Below, piece by piece: positions 22,874 through 31,328 of a DNA stretch of 64,000 bases. The translations under genes were made by a program, and so were the position numbers. Position 1 is the first letter of the stretch; each line of letters starts with the position of its first letter. This stretch comes from Crotalaria pallida (Eukaryota > Streptophyta > Magnoliopsida > Fabales > Fabaceae): NCBI GenBank assembly GCA_037953625.1, contig CM075652.1, positions 14,528,501 to 14,592,500 on the forward strand, given 5' to 3'. The notes beneath the pieces were generated by a model, which worked only from the letters and a program-made list of their open reading frames with translations, was not told the origin of the DNA and did not search any database.

Positions 22874-23700
22874 CATACATTGATGTTGAATTACATAATT
22901 CAGATCCGTAATTCTTTACAATATGTTCTAAGGAAGGTTAAGTATTATCTTGGCATACTTCCTCTTGAAAAACCCTATTCATAATTTAACTGTCATGATC
23001 CAAACTTTTTTTCGGGTAGTGAGGTATACCTCACGACCTTGATGTAAAAAACAAATTTATATGAAGAACACCATGAATCTATCTTGTTACTCATGTATTT
23101 GTTCAAACTTTGTATGAGTGATTGCTTTCGAGTATTTTGGGGGTTTGAGGTAATATTATATGAGGGGGTGTGATGTAATTTTGAGAGGGAAAAGGGAAGA
23201 ATTTTGGAAAAGAAGATTATTTTTTTTAGAGGTAACTTAGAAAATATAAAAAATAGGGAGGTGTATTAAGCCACATGTAGTATTTACAAAGCTCCGATAA
23301 AATTAGACTCGATTTAATGAGTGGGGTGTTTGCCACCCACTTACATTATTATTTCCAAATTTATCCTGTTTTTTACTTAACATTCTGTTTGTGAGGTATA
23401 TCTCATTAACAAAAAAAAATTCTATCATGAGATATACCTCATTACCCAAAAAAAAGACCAAATATAAAGTTTAGGTACCACTGCTATACTACTCTGCTAC
23501 CAAATTACGAAAATCAGTTCAAACCCCTCTTTTTTGCATAGTTCTAGAATGATATAATGATATATAGAATTATAGACTAGTTCCGTCAAAACGTAAATGT
23601 TATGTTATGACGTGCAGTCAAAAATTCAAATACATTATAACTATTCCGCACAATCCATAATTTTGAATTTATGCTACCAATACAATGGTAGTTTAATAGT
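22874..23700. other. AT-rich region with GAGGTATACCTC palindromes
   Basis: CCAAACTTTTTTTCGGGTAG with TGAGGTATACCTCA near 23000-23035, and the inverted ATGAGATATACCTCATTACCC... near 23425-23480, suggest a ~480-bp decayed MITE. A third copy of the palindrome, GTGAGGTATATCTCA, is near 23390. No genes were seen. Confidence 0.4.
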
Positions 23701-23721
23701 TACAGTACATGGTTTGTGCAG

Positions 23722-23847
23722 GCAGTTCATGTTGTTGCACAATATGGACAAACAGCTTTCTTAAATCACATTGTTGTAAAGTACCAAGCTGATTTTGATG
23801 TGCCTGATAATGACGGAGGGAGTCCTCTTCATCAGTATGCAGTATAA
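23722..23847 (+). pseudogene. Orphan exon of a TIP1-like ankyrin/DHHC S-acyltransferase
   Basis: After a splice-acceptor-like TTTGTGCAG the frame reads AVHVVAQYGQTAFLNHIVVK, then DFDVPDNDGGSPLH, then a stop after 41 codons. This is the ankyrin-repeat part of plant TIP1-type protein S-acyltransferases (established family; recognised by eye). The usual SPLHWAAYKG continuation is broken: bases after CTTCAT are altered and a TAA arises. No DHHC domain and no neighbouring exon were found, so this is a retained or transposed exon fragment, not a working gene. Confidence 0.75.
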
Positions 23848-23897
23848 AGCTTTTGATTTTATGAGTAAGTGAAGAAATTTTACTTTGATGGGACTTC

Positions 23898-24035
23898 AAT
23901 GTGCATGTTTGGATTTGCGGTGAGTTAGCTTAAAATCAATTTTGGAATGTCAATACTATTCACATCAGCTTCTATTCCAACGTGAATGTGAAAATGAGAG
24001 TTAACATGATTTGTAACGTGAATCCAAACATACTA
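23898..24035. mobile_element. Short MITE with TGTTTGGATT ends
   Basis: GTGCATGTTTGGATTTGC at the left and GTGAATCCAAACATACTACC at the right are inverted repeats about 135 bp apart. TGTTTGGATT ends are common in plant hAT/Tourist MITEs. No target duplication was resolved. Confidence 0.45.
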
Positions 24036-24060
24036 CCACCATACATTTCCTTTTGCTTTT

Positions 24061-24270
24061 TTTTTTGTCCGTATTACTTGTGGAACCACCGTTATCCCCA
24101 AGAGCACTCTTAATACCAGAGAGTCCTTAAGACTAATCCGGAGCGAGCTGCGTGGCTGGCTCTCCCAGCGGGATGTTTTTAGTAGGAATCGAACGGAGCT
24201 ACTAGCACCCGTGTCCCATTCTCAAGATTTCAGTTGGGACCTTACACCAACTGAACCAAACCTTGCTGAT
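24061..24270 (-). mobile_element. tRNA-derived SINE, full length
   Basis: On the minus strand it begins near TTTGGTTCAGTTGGTGTAAG (A-box region), has the B-box-like GTTCGATTCC, and ends in poly(A) (T-run at 24061-24066 and in the flank). Target duplications are ATTTCCTTTTGCTTTT (24045-24060) and ATTTCCTTTTACTTTT (24271-24286), with one mismatch. The copy at 28507-28710 belongs to the same family. Confidence 0.8.
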
Positions 24271-24479
24271 ATTTCCTTTTACTTTTAATGCACCCATAAT
24301 TTTTAAAAAAAAAATACATAATGCAGTGCTTTGGATAAACTGTAATTCTTGTTCCAAATTGACTAATTTATGAAAAGCAACACTGGCTGCCAGCCTGCCA
24401 CATGAAAAGCAAAGCAAAGAAATGACTTGAAATATGAGATTGAGTTCCTTGGGTGTGTATGTATGTATATATTTTGCAT

Positions 24480-24600
24480 TAACAAAGAAGATAAGAGAAA
24501 AGTGGGAGAGACAGTTCCACCGATGGAGACAGTGATGGTGCCAATAACAGAACCAAAGAGAAGGCCAGCAGACATGGTGAGGGGAATGGCCAACTACACC
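24480..24600 (-). other. Possible hydrophobic gene fragment
   Basis: Read on the minus strand, an ATG-started frame gives MAIPLTMSAGLLFGSVIGTI and a further hydrophobic stretch before running into AT-rich repeat-like sequence. Codon choice (GGC ACC ATC, TCC ATC GGT) looks more coding-like than the flanks. I do not recognise the family. It may be a broken exon of a small membrane protein or chance. Confidence 0.2.
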
Positions 24601-24639
24601 CACCATAATATGGTAGCAGAGTAGTAGAGTAGTGGTACC

Positions 24640-25060
24640 TAAACTTTTATATTTGGTCCGGGACTTTTTTTTTCCCGTCACCGAAATCTTGCCAAATTAG
24701 GTGTTTCAACTTTGCACAAAGTCATTCCAAATTGGTATGCTCATTGCTTTGACTGAATAACCAGAAAACTCATTGATTTTGTTTTAGCCTTTTAAGCAAC
24801 AAAATACAATGTTCATATGATCAAAGTTGGTTTCCGCAAAAAGCATTCTTACCCTCCACTAAACTTCCATTTGAGTCTATATTGAACTTGAATAACATAA
24901 GAGTCTGTTGTATACCTTTTCCCTTTTATTTTTTTGGTAATAGTATATACCTTTTCTAAGCCTACTTAAATGGTCATAAAACCCTTATTTTCAAACATCT
25001 CTGCATATAGAGTGAAGGGAAGTAACTCTGTCCCATGATGATGTTTACTGGATGTGGCAT
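24640..25060. other. AT-rich spacer
   Basis: Apart from GGTACCTAAACTTTTATATTTGGTCC near 24637, which matches the end of the decayed element near 23480, no feature was recognised. Confidence 0.35.
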
Positions 25061-25063
25061 TAA

Positions 25064-25813
25064 GGCTTTGTTTGGTTACCAGAGAGAAAATAGGAAGAGA
25101 GAAAATAGGAAGAGAGAAATAGGGAAGAGAGATTATGGTGAGAAAATGAGTAGATTTTATGGTTGTTTGGTTTGAGAGAAAATGAGAAGAAATGCGAGAG
25201 AGAGAAAAGTTGAGTTTTCTCTTCTTTTGTTTGGTTGGAGAGAAAAGTGGGAAGAGAGAAAACAATAAATTTGTTGAAAGACAAATATACCCTTTGTTTT
25301 ACATAGCGCAAATAAATATTTGTTCTCTCTCTTTTTTTTCTCTATTTAACATAACCAAATATTTTTTTCTTACTTCAATTATTTTTTAAATAATAAAAAT
25401 TCTAGATTCAAAAATATATATAAAAAAATTGCATCATTTTTTAAGGTTGAAGATAAAAAATAATTAAGAAACATAACTGAAAAACTAAGGTTGAAGATAA
25501 TAAATAATTAAAAAAAACACAGTTAAGAGTATTGCAAAAAAAAAACAAGTAGAAATGTGTTGGGAGCAGTTGGACAGTGCACCACGTAGTAGAAAGAAAA
25601 AAGGGTAATTTGGGCTTTTCAAACATAGTAGTGTGTTTTCCTCCCAAAATCTTGCCTCATGAGGGGAGAAAAGAATTTTGGATGGGTCCCACTGATTTTT
25701 CTCCCTCTCCTCATTTTCTTTGCTGTACCAAACAAAGGAAAAGTTAGTTTTCTTCCCATTTTCTCTTCCCCCATTTTCTCTTCCCCCAAAATCATCCATA
25801 CCAAACAAAGTGT
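25064..25813. mobile_element. Tourist/Harbinger-like element (750 bp)
   Basis: Termini GGCTTTGTTTGGTTACC and (complement) CACTTTGTTTGGTATGG are flanked by TAA at 25061-25063 and 25814-25816, the 3-bp target duplication of PIF/Harbinger elements. The interior is GAGA/CTCT-rich on opposite sides (GAGAGAAAATAGGAAGAGAG versus TTCTCTTCCCCCATTTTC), so the terminal repeats are long. No transposase is encoded. Confidence 0.6.
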
Positions 25814-25816
25814 AAG

Positions 25817-26539
25817 GGAGAAAAAAATGGAAACTTATAAAGTCAGGCTAAATAAGAAGATAGATCCAAGTATAAGAGATTGCATAACAGGCCTTCATCG
25901 GTTTGTGCACTGTGAACTCATACACAGTAGATATGACAAAATTATCCATAATCCATAATTTATCCTAATCTATCACATTTTAAATCCATCCAATTAAAAT
26001 AATGGATTCAAATAGACGTGATTCATTGGCTTGATTTTATTTTATTTTTCTATAATTTAAAAGTTTGTATGAAAAAGACCAAAAAACTCATTCATCTATG
26101 CACCATGAAACTTATCTCTTAGTCTTTCAACTGCTATATCATCTTTTCATGCACAAATCACTATGCAATCCATACAGCATAATTCCTCTAGGCTCTAAGA
26201 CTATTCTTGATTTGTTTCTCAATTTATTATAATGGTCCAATGACAAATGCATCTTTCTTAGAAAGTAATAAAGTAATAACAAAGACTTGGTGTATGCCTG
26301 AACTAATATGGAAAGAATAGGGTCCAAAACTTAATTAATGAGGTTTACAAGAAAACAACCAATAGAAAAACACATACCAAGATTCCTGGCATACAAGCAG
26401 TACTATGACTTTATCTGTAGTTGCAGCAAGGCATAAGCAGAAGCTAAACTGTCATTATATATATATATATATATATATATATGACTTCTCATAATCATGA
26501 TGTTAAAGGGTAAGAGTACTTGTATATAAACCACATTGA
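25817..26539. other. Spacer downstream of the zinc-finger gene
   Basis: No coding signal. An (AT)n tract lies at 26456-26482. This is the 3' flank of the minus-strand gene ending at 26540, so its 3' UTR and poly(A) site should lie here. Confidence 0.4.
26456..26482. repeat. (AT)n microsatellite
   Basis: Thirteen or so AT units, about 60 bp beyond the stop codon of the zinc-finger gene. Confidence 0.9.
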
Positions 26540-28951
26540 TTACAGTTTCGAACAATCAGGGCATGAAAAGTAACCTTTGGCTTGACATTTTGCACAAGCT
26601 ATCTGCTTCACCTTTGATTCACGATTACCGTATGATTCATACAAATCGTCTACAAGGTTAATACCAAATATTCCCCCTTCTTTTACTGACCCGGTTCCTT
26701 TGCATCCAGAGCAAGCCAACCTCCTTAGATTACCACATCTCTTGCACATCCCCAATGAGCTGCAAGTAAAGGGGTTGCAGAGCATATATGTCAAAAGTGA
26801 AAAGTAGATTAAAAAATTAAATATAATAATGTCTCCGCACAAAGATTGTTTACAATTTTATTCTTATCATTGTTCTAGAGAATCTAAACTATTGTATTTA
26901 TCTAAATAGCATAAATTCTTATTCCTCCTCAGCCACAACAATGTTGTGACTACAATTGAAAATCCAGTGACCACAATACACTTGACTTGATATAGAATCA
27001 GAGAGTGCAGTAGTCTAACCATAATGATAACTCGAGGGAAAGAAATAGATTCTGACAGAATTAAAAAAGCAGCAACTGTGATTTTAAACATGGTTGGCAG
27101 AGTTGCTGCGACAGATGCCTATAGTTAGCAAGACACTAGATGGGTATATAAAGGACTGTAAAATAAAATCAGGTCAATAAATAATTTTTACAAGACCTAA
27201 TAAGACTGTGCAGAAAAGATGTAAAGTTGATTAATGGAGTCTAAAGAACCTAAGATACTAAAGTGGCTCAGAGTCTCAGACTTGCTTGAAAAGAAAAAAT
27301 ATTTCAAGTATGACCAACCAACTTATGGACATAATAAACACATAAATACCAACATCATAATGATGACATTAAATATAACACATATAAGATATGCAAATCT
27401 CCTAGAAAATCAAGAGTTACATGAATAATCTGCCTAATCATAAAGAAGACCTGAACTAGTCAACTATGACAATTGTGGATATATTTCCCATCATTTTGTC
27501 CAAGATTTCGGGCAGAGCCACACTCCGCAACAATGATAGCATAAACAAAGGAAAAATTGCTACACATGCTCTTCAAACATGCACCATCATCAGCCAACAA
27601 TGAAGCACGCCATCTACCTTCAAACATACACGAGACCAACCTATCACTTGGATCCACCAACCATTCTCATCATTCCAATACTTATCCTAGTCGAACCATC
27701 GGTTCTTACTTCTGACTTGTTAGTTAGAAACATGGTGCCAATTTTTCAAAATGTGAATCGAGAGTATCGTGAATTCAATGATTCAAAATAGCAAAAAATA
27801 TGTTTACACATAATGAAATATTACAGTTAAATTACTTTTAGTACATAGCTGTTTTTGGTTTCCCAAGGTATCCACCTGCGCAACTAGGTGACTAATCCTT
27901 TCGACATTGTCGGGCCCTTTCGGGGGCTAGTCTCCCAGCAAGGCCTCTTACATTCATAAGAGCCGGGGATCAAACCCCCAACCACTTGTTTAGGTAGCAA
28001 CAGATCCCTTACCATCTGTGCTAGCCTTCACTGGTCTTTTAGTACATAGCTAACAAATTAAAATTAAAATTCTATAATAAATCAAAGATTCAGGTCATAT
28101 AGCCAAAAGGATACAAGATATTAATTCTAACATATCAGTAGTGGGGCATGCAGCTAATGCAAAATTTTATAGATTGCCTAAAAGAATAATTTTAATTAAG
28201 AAAAGATAGAGATAAGTATATTCATTATCAAATTGGTCCCTCACATTTTTTTTTTACTAACTACTACAAGATTAAAATTTATAAATATAATCGAGAAAAG
28301 ATAAAGAAAAGTATAATTTCTATCAAATTTTCCCTCACCTTTTTTTCCCCTAAATAAATATTTTGGTACTAACTATTACATTGCATGACTAACACATCCT
28401 GGCAACTATGCATAAGTGAAATCCTCCCCTTTAAGGTTCTAGTAATACTCCTTTGATCTCAAACATCCCGCTGAAATCCTCCCCTTTAAGGTTCTAGTAA
28501 TACTCCTTTGGTTCAGTTGGTGTAAGGCCCCAACTGAAATCATGGGAATGGGACACGGGTGCTAGTAGCCCCGTGTTCGATTCCCACTAAAAACATCCTG
28601 TTGGGAGAGCCAGCCACGTAGCTCGCTCCGGATTAGTCTCAAGGGCTCCTGGTATTAAGGGTGCTCTTGGGGATACCGGTGGTTCCGCAAGGAATACGGA
28701 CAAAAAAAAATATAAGCAAATAAAAAAATTCATTAGTGGTCTCAAATATAAGCAAAACTTAACTAAATTTCTATTTCCAATACAATTATTTCTAAAATAT
28801 CTTAATAAAATGGTTGTATCATTTATTTTTTGTTTCATTCCCAATACATGTGTAGTCTATTTTTTTACCAATATGAAAAAATTAAATACACTCAACTAAC
28901 TTCCGTGAAATTAACTGTTTTTTTTTAATATATTAGAGACTGGAGGGAGTA

Positions 28952-28983
<32 letters not shown>

Positions 28984-29953
28984 AAACGCTTTCTTAATAG
29001 AGATTAATGGGTATGCACTAACGGTGTAAAGTTTTTTTTATACCATGAGTCCATCATCCACCATTCTTTTGAATTACTTTAATCTAAAAGTTAACAACCA
29101 TAAATGGATGAATGATAGATAGTGCACTGATGGTGTAAAAAACCTTTACACTGTCGGTGCATTCTCCATTTTCTCTTCTTAATAATGGATGGATATTATC
29201 ATGAATTGCATCCAAAATAGACAGCTTTTATGTCATTTGAGTTACTCCCTACATTTCATTATCTTTGGCCTTTTAGTTTTTTTTTCTGTTTCATATTATT
29301 TGGCCTTTTACATTTTCAATCATTTCTCTTATTCCTCATTAATTCTACCTTTATCATCTCTCATCTCTAAATCAATACATTAATTAATTGACACACTTAC
29401 TAATAAAAATTAAATACTACTACAATTTTCAATAAGGATTAAATAGGGGCATTTTGGACAAACTATACATAATACTCCCTCCGGTCCTATTTATAAGACC
29501 CTTTTGGGGTTTTTCAAAAAGGTTTTTATAAATAGGATAGGAGGAAGTAATTACAATGATTAACATTTTCCCCAAGCCTAAAAGGCTAAACATAATGAAA
29601 GAGAGAGAGAGTAAGATTTTATCTCAAAATCAATTGGCTACCACAAAGATTTGGGAACAGGTAGCACATACTATGAACAAGGACATGAGGATTCCAACAA
29701 TTTGAGACAAGTTAAAACATGGGTCGTTGAATATAATGCAAAAAAAAAAACACTTCGAAGCTCATAAGATTTCAAAAATTCAGAACAAATAAATAAATAA
29801 ATAAAAAATGAGAGAGAGAGGGAGAGAGAGAGAGATTGACCTGCGTTGAGAAGAAGAGAAAAAAGCATCAATTTTGGGGGCAGCAATGGTGGCACAAAGG
29901 AGTAGAGTGCCCACTGCCAATCCTGCTACTTCACTCGCTGTTATATTATCCAT
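26540..29953 (-). CDS. DnaJ-type cysteine-rich zinc-finger protein, 110 aa, two exons
   Basis: Exon 1 is complement(29841-29953), encoding MDNITASEVAGLAVGTLLLC... and ending ...SSSQR plus two bases. Exon 2 is complement(26540-26759). The donor AG|GTCAAT and acceptor ACTTGCAG|CTC join in frame to give a 110-residue protein, and the stop is TAA. Residues ~8-27 form a hydrophobic segment suited to a membrane anchor or organelle signal. The rest holds four CXXC pairs (CKRC, CSGCKGTG, CAKCQAKG, CPDC), the pattern of DnaJ cysteine-rich domains that bind two zinc ions. A similar small plant family of unknown role exists; a thiol/chaperone function is inference. The 3,081-bp intron is crowded with SINEs and MITEs. 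Both exons are intact, so the gene is probably active. Confidence 0.75.
27851..28035 (-). mobile_element. tRNA-derived SINE in the zinc-finger gene intron
   Basis: A perfect 16-bp target duplication CTTTTAGTACATAGCT flanks it at 27835-27850 and 28036-28051. On the minus strand it reads GCTAGCACAGATGGTAAGG, then a B-box-like GGGGTTTGATCCCC, and ends GGGAAACCAAAAAC with a short A-rich tail. The clean duplication suggests fairly recent insertion. It lies antisense to no gene: SINE and host gene are both on the minus strand. Confidence 0.8.
28418..28510 (+). repeat. 38-bp direct duplication beside a SINE
   Basis: GAAATCCTCCCCTTTAAGG...ACTCCTTTG occurs at 28418-28455 and again, identically, at 28473-28510, separated by 17 bp. 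The second copy runs directly into the SINE at about 28507. It appears to be a rearranged target duplication: the SINE and one repeat copy interrupt what reads as one MITE sequence (GATCTCAAA | TATAAGCAAA). Confidence 0.75.
28448..28949. mobile_element. Stowaway-like MITE carrying a SINE insertion
   Basis: CTCCTTTGATCTCAAA at the left and GAGACTGGAGGGAG at the right, with TA at 28446-28447 and 28950-28951. Removing the SINE and 38-bp repeat leaves about 260 bp. It lies within the intron of the zinc-finger gene. Confidence 0.5.
28507..28710 (+). mobile_element. tRNA-derived SINE, same family as 24061-24270
   Basis: TTTGGTTCAGTTGGTGTAAG at the 5' end, B-box-like GTTCGATTCC, and a poly(A) run at 28702-28710. 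It is very similar along its length to the minus-strand copy at 24061-24270. It is antisense to the host gene intron. No simple target duplication is present. Confidence 0.75.
29007..29175. mobile_element. Short inverted-repeat element (about 170 bp)
   Basis: AATGGGTATGCACTAACGGTG at the left and (complement) AATGGAGAATGCACCGACAG at the right, with internal GGTGTAAAG.../CTTTACACTG arms. Relatives occur near 4630-4720. Confidence 0.45.
29245..29611. mobile_element. Stowaway-like MITE with an internally deleted MITE inside
   Basis: CTCCCTACATTTCATTATCT / CATAATGAAAGAGAGAGAG ends with TA at 29243-29244 and 29612-29613. Inside it, at 29475-29547, is a 73-bp MITE (CTCCCTCCGGTCCTATTTAT ... ATAAATAGGATAGGAGGAAG) with its own TA flanks. 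It lies in the first part of the zinc-finger gene intron. Confidence 0.65.
29475..29547. mobile_element. 73-bp minimal Stowaway-like MITE
   Basis: It keeps both terminal inverted repeats of the 273-bp family at 8419-8691 but almost no interior. TA flanks are present (29473-29474, 29548-29549). It is either an internal deletion of a full MITE or a mobile minimal form. Confidence 0.65.
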
Positions 29954-30067
29954 TCCTCTCTCCGTCTTCTCCCTTCCTCTGTTAAGTTTCTGCCACCTCT
30001 TAATTAACTAATCACTTATATTACTTTACAAAATATATTATAAAACTAAGAATAACAATGACAATCA

Positions 30068-30141
30068 GGCCTATTAGCTCAGCTGGTTAGAGCGTCGTGC
30101 TAATAACGCGAAGGTCGCAGGTTCGAGACCTGCATGGGCCA
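30068..30141 (+). tRNA. tRNA-Ile (anticodon AAU)
   Basis: This 74-nt sequence folds as a full cloverleaf: acceptor GGCCTAT/ATGGGCC with one G-U pair; D arm with GCTC...GAGC; anticodon stem TCGTG/CGCGA with loop CTAATAA; and T arm GCAGG-TTCGAGA-CCTGC. The discriminator base is A, and CCA is not encoded, as is normal in eukaryotes. A and B boxes are intact. A T-run follows immediately. It lies 115 bp upstream of the zinc-finger gene start codon, in the opposite direction. Confidence 0.95.
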
Positions 30142-30149
30142 TTTTTTTT
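30142..30149 (+). terminator. Pol III terminator of tRNA-Ile
   Basis: Eight consecutive T directly after the discriminator base, the standard RNA polymerase III stop. Confidence 0.85.
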
Positions 30150-30271
30150 ATAATTTTTATATTAAACTAGAAACAACCCCGTGCGTTTTATTTTTACATT
30201 AAACTAGAAATTATTATGGGTTTCATAATATCTACATTAGTAAGGTCATTTTTGTTTAGGTATCTTTTTCT

Positions 30272-31328
30272 TGTTCACCCGGTGCATGGTAGAAGCAATC
30301 TTGTTTTATATTTTACTTGTTTGGACCATTACTTTAGTTAGGAAGCATATAATTAAAAAATTTCAAATCTAAATAACAAGAACATGTACATAAAAAGAAC
30401 ACAGAAAACCCAAATCATTTTTTTAATATATTAAATTTATTAAAAATAAATAAAATTAAAAAAAAAGAGTCGGAGTACCAAAAACCGGTGCATGATAGAA
30501 ACACCCTTATTTTATATTTTACTTGTTTGGATTATTACCTGTGTCAGGAACCATATGATAAAAAAAGAGTTAATAGTCACATAGGTCCCCGAAAGATACC
30601 TGTGGAATCAGTTAGGTCCCTAAAAGATTAGTGGAATCTTTTAAACCCCCCAAAGATCATTTTGGAATCAGTTAGGTCCCTGAAAGATTTGTGGAATCTC
30701 TTAAACCCCCCAAAGATCAATTTGGCATCACATTAGTCCCTCCATGAGGGACCTAACGGAATCCTATGTGACACATTAAATGTTTTGTTGGCCCAATCGT
30801 GACACCTTCTTAACATTCCAACATCACATTGGGGTTGACAAGCATTTAATATGCCACGTAGAATTGCGTCAGGTCCATCCTGATCAAATTGAAAGGGGGG
30901 GACTAATGTGACGCCAAAATGATCTTTGAGGGGTTTAAGAGATTCCACAAACCTTTCAGGGACCTAACTGATTCCACATGTATCTTTCGGGGACCTATGT
31001 GACTATTAACTCATAAAAAAATTTCAAATCCAAATAACAAAAAGATATACATAAAAAGAACACAGAAAACCCAAATTATTTTTTTAATACATTAGATTTA
31101 TTAAAAAAAATAAAATAAAAAAAAGAGTCGGAGCACCAACAATCGGTGCATGGTAGAAGCACCATTGTTTTATATTTTACTTGTTTGGACCATTACCTGT
31201 GTGCAAGAAGATTTGAGAAATAGTAGTTTCCTTTAAATAAAAAAGAAAGGAAAAAAAGAAAGAAAGGAGTAGTACTCCTATGAGACCCACGCGCACTTAA
31301 CATTGGCTTTTCTCGCCCGTGGGATACC
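30272..31328 (+). repeat. ~203-bp tandem array, left part
   Basis: Units begin with GAGTCGGAG(C/T)ACCAA..., then CGGTGCATGGTAGAAGCAC, TTTTATATTTTACTTGTTTG, CATTACCTGTGT, AACACAGAAAACCC and TTAATATATTAGATTTATTA. Unit starts at 30467 and 31125 were read here; a partial unit begins near 30272. A MITE (30567-31012) sits in one unit. The array continues at 56392 after the gypsy insertion. No coding content. Confidence 0.8.
30567..31012. mobile_element. MULE-type MITE in the tandem array (446 bp)
   Basis: Inverted ends GAGTTAATAGTCACATAGGT...CCCGAAAGATAC and the matching complement at the right, with the 9-bp duplication ATAAAAAAA at 30558-30566 and 31013-31021. Sister units of the array lack it, which confirms both the insertion and its boundaries. 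GGTCCCT/AGGGACC modules recur inside the terminal repeats. Confidence 0.8.

Noticed and set aside
27460..27660. Minus-strand frame in the zinc-finger gene intron (MVDPSDRLVSCMFEGRWRAS...)
   Set aside because: It has no recognisable domain, no clear splice sites and lies between repeats. It was considered as an extra exon, but the exon 1-exon 2 join is already in frame and gives a complete protein.
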